A DNA stretch of 46,460 nucleotides from an uncultured Agathobaculum sp. Its GTDB lineage: Bacteria; Bacillota; Clostridia; Oscillospirales; Butyricicoccaceae. Numbering within the stretch: the first letter of the stretch is position 1; the number at the start of each line of letters is the position of its first letter. The position numbers and the translations under genes are program-made. Positions 7,465 through 16,081 of this stretch are shown in pieces. The notes under the pieces were generated by a model that made no database searches, had not been told where the DNA came from, and was given only the letters and a program-made list of their open reading frames with translations. Where the stretch lies: contig CAKSVR010000013.1 of the NCBI GenBank assembly GCA_934504345.1, positions 1 to 46,460 on the forward strand, in the 5' to 3' direction.

Positions 7465-9939
7465 TTATGAAGCGACGATTACACGAATTTTACCGCCATC
7501 CGCAGCGGATTTGTTCGCATAGACACGGAACGAAGTGTAATTGGATTTTGCGCTCTGAAGCGAGATAAATCCGCTCTGTTCCGAAACATAAACGCCAATA
7601 TCATCAGCCAGTGTGTAGTAGCCGTCCTTGGTGCGGACACCGGAAGAACCGTCGAACGCAGAGGCTTTGACGGTGTCGATCAGTTCCAGCTTGAGTGTGT
7701 CAAGCGAAGAGTTAATAACACTTTCATCGGTCGAATATCCCTTAGGAATGCCAACAGGAATACCATGACTACCGGTCAGAGAAAGAACTTTGAAGATAAA
7801 TGCTTCAGTCTTGGCGTTGCTACTATCCCAATATTGCAATTTAATAGAGTTCTTATCGATAAATTTATCAGAATGTTCACTTCTATACCATTTTTTATCT
7901 GCTTCAGTGCAATCTTTCCATGTTTTAGAAAGTGTAACTAGTGTATGTTCATTTTCTACGGGTTCATTATTTTTTAGATATGTATTTTTTTCGTCCTGAC
8001 TACACTCGGACCATGTTTTCTGAATGCTCACAACTTCATTATCGCGGGGGGCATCGTTTGTGTGATAGTCAGTACCAATACCATAAATCCAGCTATCCCC
8101 TGTTACATCGCCCAGCACGATATTGGTTATCGTGCCTGCGTTGTCCTGCACGGTGTAGCGAATCTGTGCCGCCGGAATTGATGTCAACGCAATATCCGTG
8201 GTATTGATTGGATTGAGCGGTGCACCGGACAGCACCTCCTCGTACACGCGCACCTTAGAGGAAACGATGCTATTTCCCAGTTTGCCATCCGAGATAAACC
8301 AGTTACCGCCAGCCTTGCCGGAGAATGTACGGCGAATCAAATCTGCCTTATCGCCAGACTGGCTGACCGTGACCAGACGGCCAAGCAAACTCGAAGTAAT
8401 ATCTTGACCAGAAATCGGATTTATTAACGGTGTAATCGGAATATCGCGCAGAACCAGCCCGTTCATCAGAGCCACGGTTCCCTTTGCGCCGTCAATCTTG
8501 GTGACAATGCCCTGCATATCCGCGCTGACTTCCTTCTTGGGATATGCGGCCACGATGTTGTTATCCACATCAAACAGCAGCGTGATCTGGTCTTTCAGCT
8601 TAATATCCTTGAATGTACCGGCTGCGCTTTCCGGAATGGAGAACTTCTGGTCGAGCATCTTTATTTCCGACGGATGGCTGTACGTTGCCGAGCCCTCGAC
8701 ATATTTGCCGCTCAGCTTTGTATCCGATACGAGCGCCTGCTTCGCGGAGGTATCCAGCGTGACCACATCGTACTTTTTCAGCTTGTTCACATCGATTTCC
8801 GCACCGTTCTTGATGATTTTATACTCGCTTGGAATCTTTCTCGAGGTGGCCAGACCGTAAACGAACGAATGCGTATTACCTGCCGTTGTTTTCGGCAGAA
8901 CGGCCATCAGCTGCAGCACGCCATACTCGTTGTAGTACATGGTCAGCGTGTCGCCTGCCTGAATGCTCGCCCACATTTTTTCGTAATCGTCCATCTTGTG
9001 ATCGCGACTGATGTAGATTTTGGTGCTGCGTTCCGGCCGCAGCGTTTCATTTTTCGTAACAACACGATCCGCTGCAACGCTGACGACCTCGTAGGTTTCC
9101 GTCTTGTTGTCGTTCGGCACGACACCGACAGCAACCTTGCTGCTCCCCTTGCCTACTACGATTGTTCCGTATACGCCAATCAGGCTGTTATCCAGCGTAC
9201 CTGCGGTCTTGCGCGATGCATCCACGGTGCCGTCCTCGTAGAACAGCGCTTCATCAGCGGCAAGTGTGCTGTTCGTCTTGCCGGTTTCCAGCAGGATGCA
9301 GTTTTTCACAGTCGAGGAGGCGACCTTGTCCAGCAGGGTGCTCCCCTCTTCTCCCTTTTTGTCGGTGCTGAGTGCATTGAGCAGCATTACGGCGGCCTCT
9401 CCGCGCTTTACCGCAGCGCGGGCATTGGAGATGGAAACGCCGTCCGTCAGACCGATAGCCTGTGCCTGCGCGAGATAGTCCGCAGGCCAGAACGGGCCGA
9501 TGTCCTCCTCCTTGTAGCCCAGCATACGCAGCAGCATCGTGCAGACTTCACCATAGCTGACGACCTTATCCGGGCCGAACTTGCCGTCCGCGTAACCGCG
9601 GATGATGGCCTTTTCCTTGAGCTCCGGATGGCGTACCGCTGCATTGATATACGGCGCAGCCCAGTGTCCCTGTTTGACATCCGGGAAGATAGTATAGCTC
9701 TTGTAAGCGCTTACATCCGTAATACCCATCGCTGTTACTGCCAGCTTGCAGAACTGAGCACGGGTCAGTGCCCTGCCGGGTGCAAACGTGCTGCCGCCCA
9801 CGCCCTGCATGATGCCGAGTGCATCCAGTACAGAAGCTGTCTGCGCCACTTTTGTATCCGAAATATCGGAAAATACCGCCGAAGCGGGTGAAATCATAAC
9901 CAATCCTGCCAAACACAGGCTGACAAATCTCTTTTTCAT
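7465..9939 (-). CDS. S-layer-homology (SLH) domain surface protein
   Basis: Secreted cell-surface protein of 824 residues. A signal peptide (MKKRFVSLCLAGLVMISPASA) is followed by three SLH repeats (about residues 22-62, 85-130 and 145-195) with FSDI, FPDVKQGHWAAPYI and FWPADY signatures; SLH domains bind secondary cell-wall polymers. The remaining 600 residues are beta-rich and unlike any family I recognise. It follows the export permease by 18 bases and so belongs to that operon. A stretch around residues 634-700 is AT-rich at DNA level and holds a two-fold repeat (see repeat entries). It may be an exported partner or structural component of the adaptor/ABC system; that is inference from context. 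Confidence 0.9.
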   Translation of the reverse strand: MKKRFVSLCLAGLVMISPASAVFSDISDTKVAQTASVLDALGIMQGVGGSTFAPGRALTRAQFCKLAVTAMGITDVSAYKSYTIFPDVKQGHWAAPYINAAVRHPELKEKAIIRGYADGKFGPDKVVSYGEVCTMLLRMLGYKEEDIGPFWPADYLAQAQAIGLTDGVSISNARAAVKRGEAAVMLLNALSTDKKGEEGSTLLDKVASSTVKNCILLETGKTNSTLAADEALFYEDGTVDASRKTAGTLDNSLIGVYGTIVVGKGSSKVAVGVVPNDNKTETYEVVSVAADRVVTKNETLRPERSTKIYISRDHKMDDYEKMWASIQAGDTLTMYYNEYGVLQLMAVLPKTTAGNTHSFVYGLATSRKIPSEYKIIKNGAEIDVNKLKKYDVVTLDTSAKQALVSDTKLSGKYVEGSATYSHPSEIKMLDQKFSIPESAAGTFKDIKLKDQITLLFDVDNNIVAAYPKKEVSADMQGIVTKIDGAKGTVALMNGLVLRDIPITPLINPISGQDITSSLLGRLVTVSQSGDKADLIRRTFSGKAGGNWFISDGKLGNSIVSSKVRVYEEVLSGAPLNPINTTDIALTSIPAAQIRYTVQDNAGTITNIVLGDVTGDSWIYGIGTDYHTNDAPRDNEVVSIQKTWSECSQDEKNTYLKNNEPVENEHTLVTLSKTWKDCTEADKKWYRSEHSDKFIDKNSIKLQYWDSSNAKTEAFIFKVLSLTGSHGIPVGIPKGYSTDESVINSSLDTLKLELIDTVKASAFDGSSGVRTKDGYYTLADDIGVYVSEQSGFISLQSAKSNYTSFRVYANKSAADGGKIRVIVAS
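7870..7941 (-). repeat. Second copy of a 24-residue repeat in the SLH protein
   Basis: Encodes LVTLSKTWKDCTEADKKW and onward; lines up with the copy at 7963-8034 (KTW, acidic, C, D-K spacing conserved). It lies in a locally AT-rich patch. Confidence 0.65.
7963..8034 (-). repeat. First copy of a 24-residue repeat in the SLH protein
   Basis: Encodes VVSIQKTWSECSQDEKNTYL and onward, 31 codons before the second copy begins. About one third of residues are identical and most others similar, so this is a diverged tandem duplication. Confidence 0.65.
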
Positions 9940-9957
9940 AGTATCCTACCTTTCCTT

Positions 9958-11214
9958 TTATTGCGTCCGCAGTGCATCTACCGGCTGAAGATTGGAGGCT
10001 TTGTTTGCCGGGTACAGTCCGAAAATGATACCCAGCAGCGCCGAAAACAGAAAAGCGCCGATAACCAATCCAACAGACGGCAGTACAGTGAACTGCTCGA
10101 CATTGGGCATATATCCGTTCTGCGTTTTTGCAAGCAGCAGGTTGCCGAGCACAGCTGACAGAAAACAGCCGAGCACAATGCCGATAACGCCGCCGCAGCA
10201 GGAAACCACAGAAGCCTCCACCAGAAACTGACCGATAATATCACGCTTGCGCGCACCGATCGCCATACGAATGCCAATCTCGCGGGTGCGCTCGGTGACA
10301 GACACCAGCATGATATTCATAATGCCGATGCCGCCTACCAGCAGTGAAATTCCGGCAACACCGCCGCCAAGCAGTGCCAGCATATTATTCGAGGATTCGC
10401 TCTGCTCCTGCCACTGGCTGTTGGAGGAAACCGAAAACCAGCCGTTTCCGGCTTCGCAGCGGCCCTGCATGAAGTTGGGCAGCAGTGTGTCAGTCAGCTC
10501 AGCAATGTCATCCTTGCTGGCAGCTTTGACGATATACTGACGGTCATCCATGCCGTACATACTCATCATGGTGCTTTGCAGCGTGTATGGCATCACGAGC
10601 AGCTGATCTTCGGTGTTCAGCTTGCCGTCATACTTTCCGGCGTAAACGCCGATGACTTCAAAGCTCTTGCCGCCGATACGCAGCTTTTGCCCGATAGGGC
10701 TCATGGCGCCGAAGAAATATTTACGCAGTGTTTCGCCAATGACACATACGCGGGCGCGGGTACGGCAGTCCGCCGCTGAAATATCCCGTCCGGCGGAAAT
10801 TGTATGACTGGTGACTTCACCGTAATACTCGTTGCCAAAATACATATAGGTATATCCGCTGTTGCTGTCGTTGTTGTCCAGCTTTTTGGCACGGTACTGG
10901 ATGCCGCCGTTCTGCCAGTCGTAATACTGGCTCTGCGGCGACCATGCGGCGACCTTATCCGACAGATCCGTGCTCAGATACGTTTCAAAGTCTTTCCAAT
11001 CGCTGCTTTTCGCGCCATAGCCGTAAATATCGATGCGGTTGACGCCCATTGCCTCGAATTGCAAACGCTGCAATTTGCTGGTTCCCTGAATAGAGGCAAC
11101 GATCGCGATGACAGAAGCCACGCCGATGATGATGCCCAGCATCGTAAGGATCGAGCGCACCTTGTTATTCAAAATGGATTTGAACGCCATGCGGACGGTT
11201 TGCAGCCAGTTCAT
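9958..11214 (-). CDS. MacB/FtsX-family ABC transporter permease
   Basis: Membrane subunit of 418 residues with the MacB layout: one N-terminal membrane helix (about 21-43, VRSILTMLGIIIGVASVIAI), a large extracytoplasmic domain (about 50-285), then three C-terminal helices (about 288-312, 335-360 and 378-402). The conserved ERTREIGIRMAIGARKRDI coupling segment is present. MacB-type machines use ATP to drive export from the outer face of the membrane rather than moving substrate through a channel. The start overlaps the ATPase stop by 4 bases. The partners are the adaptor and ATPase upstream and the SLH protein downstream. Confidence 0.93.
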   Translation of the reverse strand: MNWLQTVRMAFKSILNNKVRSILTMLGIIIGVASVIAIVASIQGTSKLQRLQFEAMGVNRIDIYGYGAKSSDWKDFETYLSTDLSDKVAAWSPQSQYYDWQNGGIQYRAKKLDNNDSNSGYTYMYFGNEYYGEVTSHTISAGRDISAADCRTRARVCVIGETLRKYFFGAMSPIGQKLRIGGKSFEVIGVYAGKYDGKLNTEDQLLVMPYTLQSTMMSMYGMDDRQYIVKAASKDDIAELTDTLLPNFMQGRCEAGNGWFSVSSNSQWQEQSESSNNMLALLGGGVAGISLLVGGIGIMNIMLVSVTERTREIGIRMAIGARKRDIIGQFLVEASVVSCCGGVIGIVLGCFLSAVLGNLLLAKTQNGYMPNVEQFTVLPSVGLVIGAFLFSALLGIIFGLYPANKASNLQPVDALRTQ

Positions 11215-11948
11215 ACAGCTCCGCCTCCTTTCGCATCCGAGATGATCTTGCCATCCTGAATGGTGACGATGCGTTTTGCCATCTGTGCGAGGTGGTTGTC
11301 ATGCGTGATAAGGATGATCGAGGTACCCTGTTCGTTGAGCGCGGTCAATTTCTGCATAATATCCAGACCAGATGCGGAATCCAGATTGCCCGTGGGCTCG
11401 TCCGCCATGATGATCGGCGGTTTGGCTGCTACCGCACGCGCGATCGCAACACGCTGCTGCTGACCGCCGGACATCTCACCCGGGCGGTGATCCATGCGTT
11501 TTTCCAGTCCGACAGATACCAGCGCCTCCTGTGCCAACCGTCGGCGCTCGTCGCGCGGCAGGCCGCGATAGATCAGCGGCAGCTCGACGTTTTCCAGCGC
11601 CGTCAGCGCCGGAATCAGGTTGAAGCCCTGAAAGATGAATCCAATCTCACGATTGCGGATGCCGGACAGCACGGACGGTTTCATGTCACTGACCGGCTGG
11701 CCGTTCAGATAATAGGTGCCATAAGTCGGAATATCCAGGCAGCCGAGAATATTCATCAGCGTGGATTTGCCCGAACCGGACTGTCCCAGAATACACAGGA
11801 ACTCGCCCCATGGAACCTGAAGCGAAATATCGTCCAGTGCGCGGACTTCGTTTTCTCTACCTTCGTTATAAATCTTGCTCATTCGCCGAACATCGATCAG
11901 CAGTTCGGCACGATGCTCTTCGGGAGCAAGCGCGTTTCTTTCCCACAT
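11211..11948 (-). CDS. MacB/LolD-type ABC transporter ATP-binding protein
   Basis: 245-residue ATPase that energises the adjoining permease. Walker A is GQSGSGKST, the signature is MSGGQQQRVAIARAVA, and Walker B with catalytic Glu is IIMADEPTGNLD. A switch His lies in IILITHDNHL. The N-terminal 18 residues precede the usual start of the domain and are not conserved in the family, so a later start is possible but no better ribosome site is visible. It follows the adaptor by 12 bases and overlaps the permease by 4. Confidence 0.95.
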   Translation of the reverse strand: MWERNALAPEEHRAELLIDVRRMSKIYNEGRENEVRALDDISLQVPWGEFLCILGQSGSGKSTLMNILGCLDIPTYGTYYLNGQPVSDMKPSVLSGIRNREIGFIFQGFNLIPALTALENVELPLIYRGLPRDERRRLAQEALVSVGLEKRMDHRPGEMSGGQQQRVAIARAVAAKPPIIMADEPTGNLDSASGLDIMQKLTALNEQGTSIILITHDNHLAQMAKRIVTIQDGKIISDAKGGGAV

Positions 11949-11960
11949 AAGCGCCCCTCC

Positions 11961-13895
11961 TTAACCGACGGACATATCGCCCATATCGCTGTACAGGTCG
12001 GTCGGTCCGGCAAGGTATACCGTAGTACCCTCCTCAATGCCCCAGTAGATCTCGGTATTGGTCGAATCGGCAATGCCGGTTTCGACAGGTACAAGCTGAT
12101 AGCCATCGGGAATGCCTTCGGTGCCCTCCGGGATGGGAAGCGTTTCATCAAACGGGATCTCATTGCCGTTCTCATCAGTGAGCGGCTTGGCAAAAACAGC
12201 CGTACCTTCTTCGGTGTTGACGATGGCAGACGAGGGAACCATCAGGCAGTCGTAAGACGAAGCAGTGGTGATCTTGTAATCGATCGACATACCGCTGTAA
12301 ATCGACATACCCTCGATGCTGTCAACGGTAATGACCGCCTTAAAGGTGGACATACTGCCCTGACCGCTGTTGGAGTTCTGTGTCGGCTCGAGCGCTACCG
12401 AATCAACCACGCCGGTCAGCGGCAACTCGGAGCCGTCCGAGGTGTACATATTCATCGTAGCAATCTGACCGGACTGCACCGAACCGACATCGGTCGAGGG
12501 AATCTCGGCGTTGACGACAATATCGTTCAGGTCGGCAATAACGACCAGCGTTTCCGCGCCGGTTACTTCCTGTCCCTCTGCGGCGTTCAGGCTGACAACA
12601 ACGCCGTCCATCGTGGCAACGATGGTGGAGTTCAGAATTTGCAGTTGGAGCTCGGTAACACGAGCCTGCTTTTCGCTTGCCGTCACCTGTGCACTGACAA
12701 CATTGCGGCTGGCGGCGGCAACTTCATTCTGTGCCGCTGCAATCTCATCCTGCGAGGCATCGCTGGAGAGTGTCATGATCAGCGCACCGCTGGTGTAGCT
12801 GTTGTAATTGACACCGTTCAGGATGGTGATCTCGCCGCTCATCTGTGCGGTGACAGCCTCCTCGCGGCTGTATTCCAGCGTGCCGGAGTTTGCCGGGAAA
12901 ATCGTACCGGCGCTGCCGGTGCTGATGGTCGCGGTAGCGTTCATGCCCTTGATGAGCGAACCGGGATTGTTCACCGTGATAACCACACGGATGACACGTA
13001 CGCCGTCGCTCGTAATCTGCTGTGCGGTGTCTACCGAAGAAACCGAACCGGTCACTTCACTCATGGCCGACGGAATGGAGACGGTCGCGGTCTGTCCGGC
13101 CTGAATGTTCTTCGCATACTCAGCGCTGAATTGCAGTGTCAGCTTCATCTGGCTATCGTTTACCATATAACCGATGACCTGACCCTCGCTGATCTGTTCA
13201 CCAACACGGAACGTGGTGTCCTTGCCGTCCGAATCCTTGACCGGAACGAGCTTGCCGGTGAACGGCGCAGTGATGTTCAGACGGCCCACCTTTTTCTGCG
13301 CCGCGCTCAGCGCCGACTGTGCCTTGACGACATCTGCCTGTGCCGCAGTGACACTGCGCTGCGCTTCGGTCAGCTCAGTCTGGGCCGCTTCGAGCTCCTT
13401 GCGCGTTTCGGTCGGGTCGATGACCAGCAGCTGATCGCCAATATGGACTTCATCGCCTTCTGCTACCAGCACCTGCGTTACCTTGCCCTTGATGTCCTTG
13501 CCGAGCTCCTCGCGCTTTCTGGCAGCAGTAACACCGCTGCCCTCTATGTAGGTTTCCAGATCGCCGCGCATCACAACGGCAGTGGTTTCGATGGTATCCT
13601 CCGCGCCTGCGTTGCGCGTTTTCACCACGGCGACAACACCGCCGCCGATCAGGAGCGCCGCCACTGCGGCGGCAATGCCGATCCGCATTCCCTTGCTGAG
13701 CTTGCTCTTCTTCCGATTCATTTTATCGGCGTATTTGTTGCGTTTGGGCTGTGCTTCCGCCGCCGGAGCAGCAGCGGGCTCTGCGGCTTTTTCCGCTGGC
13801 TCCTGCGGTACGGCCGGAATGGCCTGTGTCTGCTCGAGCGCATCCTCCGGCTGTTTTTTGTGCCGGTCGAAAAATTTTTTCTTGTCTTGGCTCAT
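11961..13895 (-). CDS. HlyD/MacA-family membrane fusion (adaptor) protein
   Basis: 644 residues, long for the family. A cytoplasmic tail of about 70 residues, rich in A/P/E then K/R, precedes a single membrane anchor (about 71-92). Outside are a lipoyl/barrel region starting near residue 105, a coiled-coil hairpin (about 163-205, ETRKELEAAQTELTEAQRS), a second coiled-coil segment with EIAAAQNEVAAASRNVV, and a membrane-proximal C-terminal domain. AAAGGA lies about 9 bases before the ATG. In Gram-positives such adaptors partner MacB-type ABC permeases and probably guide substrates across the wall. The two coiled-coil stretches and the length suggest an internal duplication or insertion. Confidence 0.92.
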   Translation of the reverse strand: MSQDKKKFFDRHKKQPEDALEQTQAIPAVPQEPAEKAAEPAAAPAAEAQPKRNKYADKMNRKKSKLSKGMRIGIAAAVAALLIGGGVVAVVKTRNAGAEDTIETTAVVMRGDLETYIEGSGVTAARKREELGKDIKGKVTQVLVAEGDEVHIGDQLLVIDPTETRKELEAAQTELTEAQRSVTAAQADVVKAQSALSAAQKKVGRLNITAPFTGKLVPVKDSDGKDTTFRVGEQISEGQVIGYMVNDSQMKLTLQFSAEYAKNIQAGQTATVSIPSAMSEVTGSVSSVDTAQQITSDGVRVIRVVITVNNPGSLIKGMNATATISTGSAGTIFPANSGTLEYSREEAVTAQMSGEITILNGVNYNSYTSGALIMTLSSDASQDEIAAAQNEVAAASRNVVSAQVTASEKQARVTELQLQILNSTIVATMDGVVVSLNAAEGQEVTGAETLVVIADLNDIVVNAEIPSTDVGSVQSGQIATMNMYTSDGSELPLTGVVDSVALEPTQNSNSGQGSMSTFKAVITVDSIEGMSIYSGMSIDYKITTASSYDCLMVPSSAIVNTEEGTAVFAKPLTDENGNEIPFDETLPIPEGTEGIPDGYQLVPVETGIADSTNTEIYWGIEEGTTVYLAGPTDLYSDMGDMSVG

Positions 13896-13934
13896 AGTCT
13901 GATGTTCCTTTCTGTTCTCTATCCGTTTATTGAA

Positions 13935-13951
13935 AAGGCAGGGCTGCCTTT
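13935..13951 (-). terminator. Weak terminator-like hairpin after the P-loop gene
   Basis: On the minus strand AAAGGCA-GCCC-TGCCTTTT overlaps the TAA of the P-loop gene. The T-run is short (four T), so termination may be partial and let some transcription reach the adaptor gene. Confidence 0.45.
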
Positions 13952-14462
13952 ACTCATGAATCAATTGCTGCAAGAAGTCATGTACTCTGCCGGGGAGCTC
14001 CGCGAGCGGGCCGTCGTTGATAAATTCCGCATCATAGTGATACGCCGCAACGCCGTCATCCGAGCGGTTGCCAAGCTGACCGCGCGCCTGCTCCAGCGCC
14101 GGCCGCCGCACCAGAATGGCTTTGCAGTTTTCACCGACCGCCTGCCGGAATCGTGCGATCTCCTCGGGTTCTCTTATATGGACGAAAAGCAGCTCGGCAT
14201 TGTTCCCTTCAAATGCATGAAACTGTTCCATACAGTAGCGGAACGGCAGATCGTTGAACTCTGTGCAGTCCGCTTTCAGCTGCGAGAGAAAGCGCCGGGC
14301 GGCCGGTGTTTTCGTGCCGTCCCATCCGGCAGCCTTTGCCACCTCGAGAATGGGCGTGATGGACGAGATGTTCTGCACTTGCCAGTTCTGTGCCGCAGCG
14401 CTGCATACGGAATCCTTTCCGACACCGCCGCTGCCGTTTATGATAAACACTTGTTTTATCAA
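13950..14462 (-). CDS. Small P-loop (kinase-like) protein
   Basis: 170 residues from a TTG start at 14462, chosen because GGAGGG lies 8 bases upstream of it; an in-frame ATG further upstream would place that Shine-Dalgarno inside the coding region. The N-terminus is beta strand plus Walker A (VFIINGSGGVGKDS), resembling adenylate/dephospho-CoA-kinase-type nucleotide kinases. LLFVHIREPEEI and an LVRRP segment fit the Walker B/lid region of small-molecule kinases. The substrate is unknown. It is located between the export operon and spoIVA, transcribed with neither for certain. Confidence 0.75.
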   Translation of the reverse strand: MIKQVFIINGSGGVGKDSVCSAAAQNWQVQNISSITPILEVAKAAGWDGTKTPAARRFLSQLKADCTEFNDLPFRYCMEQFHAFEGNNAELLFVHIREPEEIARFRQAVGENCKAILVRRPALEQARGQLGNRSDDGVAAYHYDAEFINDGPLAELPGRVHDFLQQLIHE

Positions 14463-14554
14463 GGATAGTCCCTCCAAAAACATATAGATATACACAATAC
14501 ATTTTAACACAGGGCGGCAGCCTTTACAAGCGACACAGCCTTACAATTCCGTTA

Positions 14555-14588
14555 AAAAAGCGTGCCCGCTCGCAGCAGGCACGCTTGT
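14555..14588 (-). terminator. Terminator downstream of spoIVA
   Basis: On the minus strand AAGCGTGCC (14587-14579) pairs with GGCACGCTT (14567-14559), with a loop that can itself pair, followed by TTTT. It sits just after the spoIVA stop. Confidence 0.85.
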
Positions 14589-14591
14589 GCT

Positions 14592-16067
14592 TTACAGGAT
14601 GATACAGATTAGTCCTCCTGCGCTTTCATTGATGATCTTTTCGAGCGTTTCGCGAATCTTTCCGCGGGCATCGTCAGGCATCCGGCTGAGCTTATGCGAC
14701 AACTCCTCCCGCACCAGTTCGTTCAGTGATTTGCCGAAAATATTGGTGTCCCAGATCTTTTCCGGCTGTTCCTCGAACTCGCTGAGCAGATAATGCACCA
14801 GCTCCTCAGACTGCTTCTCTGTGCCGACGATCGGATTGACCTCGGCTTTGATGTTGGCGCGCATCATGTGGATGGACGGCGCGGAAGCTCGCAGGCGCAC
14901 ACCGTAGCGGCCGCCCTGCCGCACGATTTCGGGCTCTTCGAGCGACAGCTCCTCGACCGAGGGCATCACGATGCCGTAGCCGGTCTGATACACCTGATCG
15001 AGCGCGCCGCGCAGGCGTTCGTACTGCTGCTTTACGGCAGCGAAATCCTCAAGCATACGCATCAGGTCGGCGGCATCGCGGATGGCAATGCCGGTCTGCT
15101 CGGCAACAATGTCATAGAACACGGTTTCCGGCAGGTCAACGTGCACCACCGCAGAGCCGTTCCCGAGCGCCATGCTGTCCACGCCCGCCCGCTTGACGTA
15201 TTCGTTGCTCTCGAGCGCGCGGCACAACGCCTGTACATCGCGCATTTTTCCGCCGCCGGAAGCCGCTGCGCGGATACACTGGTAAATACTGTTCTGCACC
15301 GGATGATGCAGCGGCAGCGAGCAGATATAGCGCGGCAGGACAAAACCGATCTCGCAGACCGGAAATTCGTAGAGCACCTGCTGTAAAATATCTGCGATGC
15401 TGTTCTCATTCAGTTCAAGGCAGTTTACCGCGATCGGTGTGATGCGGTATCGCTCCTGCAAGTCACGGCATATACTCTGTGCAGCTTCGCCTGTCGGCTC
15501 TGCGGAGTTTACCAGCACAAGGAACGGCTTGCCCAAGTCCTGCAATTCCTCGATCACCCGCTTTTCGGCGGGCTCGTAGGCTTCACGGGGCAGTTCGGTA
15601 AAGCTGCCGTCCGTTGTTACTACCAAACCAATGGTGGAATGTTCACCGATGACCTTGTGTGTGCCGATCTCGGCGGCCTCCGCGAGTGTCATCGGTGCAT
15701 CCTGCCACGGTGTCGATACCATGCGCGGCGTATCGTCCTCCATGCCGCCGAGCGCACCCTCTACCAGATAGCCCACACAGTCCACCAGCCGCACGCGGCA
15801 CGCGCCGCCCTCCGGCAGTGCAATCTCTGCGGCCTCCTCCGGCACAAATTTGGGCTCGGCTGTCATAATCGTCCGGCCGGTGCCCGACTGCGGCAGTTCG
15901 TCGCGGGCACGCTCCCGCTTGTAGGGATTCTCCATATCAGGCAGCACCATGGTTTCCATGAACCGCTTGATAAACGTGGATTTGCCGGTGCGTACCGGTC
16001 CGACCACGCCGATGTAAATATCGCCGCCGGTGCGGCTGCTGATCTGATCGTAAATCTGATTTTCCAT
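14592..16067 (-). CDS. spoIVA: Stage IV sporulation protein A (spore coat ATPase)
   Basis: Cytoskeletal ATPase that polymerises on the outer forespore membrane and forms the basement layer of the spore coat. It has 491 residues, close to the standard 492. The N-terminus MENQIYDQISSRTGGDIYIG lines up with the Bacillus protein; Walker A is GPVRTGKST (23-31). The C-terminus ends with the conserved hydrophobic GGLICIIL. I use the ATG at 16067; one two codons earlier (16073) would touch the Shine-Dalgarno. It follows the SipL-like gene by a few bases in one operon, with a sigma-E-like promoter upstream. SpoVM, its membrane anchor, is encoded divergently nearby. Confidence 0.97.
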   Translation of the reverse strand: MENQIYDQISSRTGGDIYIGVVGPVRTGKSTFIKRFMETMVLPDMENPYKRERARDELPQSGTGRTIMTAEPKFVPEEAAEIALPEGGACRVRLVDCVGYLVEGALGGMEDDTPRMVSTPWQDAPMTLAEAAEIGTHKVIGEHSTIGLVVTTDGSFTELPREAYEPAEKRVIEELQDLGKPFLVLVNSAEPTGEAAQSICRDLQERYRITPIAVNCLELNENSIADILQQVLYEFPVCEIGFVLPRYICSLPLHHPVQNSIYQCIRAAASGGGKMRDVQALCRALESNEYVKRAGVDSMALGNGSAVVHVDLPETVFYDIVAEQTGIAIRDAADLMRMLEDFAAVKQQYERLRGALDQVYQTGYGIVMPSVEELSLEEPEIVRQGGRYGVRLRASAPSIHMMRANIKAEVNPIVGTEKQSEELVHYLLSEFEEQPEKIWDTNIFGKSLNELVREELSHKLSRMPDDARGKIRETLEKIINESAGGLICIIL

Positions 16068-16081
16068 GTTCATCCCGCCTT

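Noticed and set aside
11292..14468. A 1058-codon open frame on the + strand
   Set aside because: It runs antisense to the ATPase, adaptor and P-loop genes, which have clear motifs and ribosome sites. Long antisense frames arise from the GC-rich codon pattern here.
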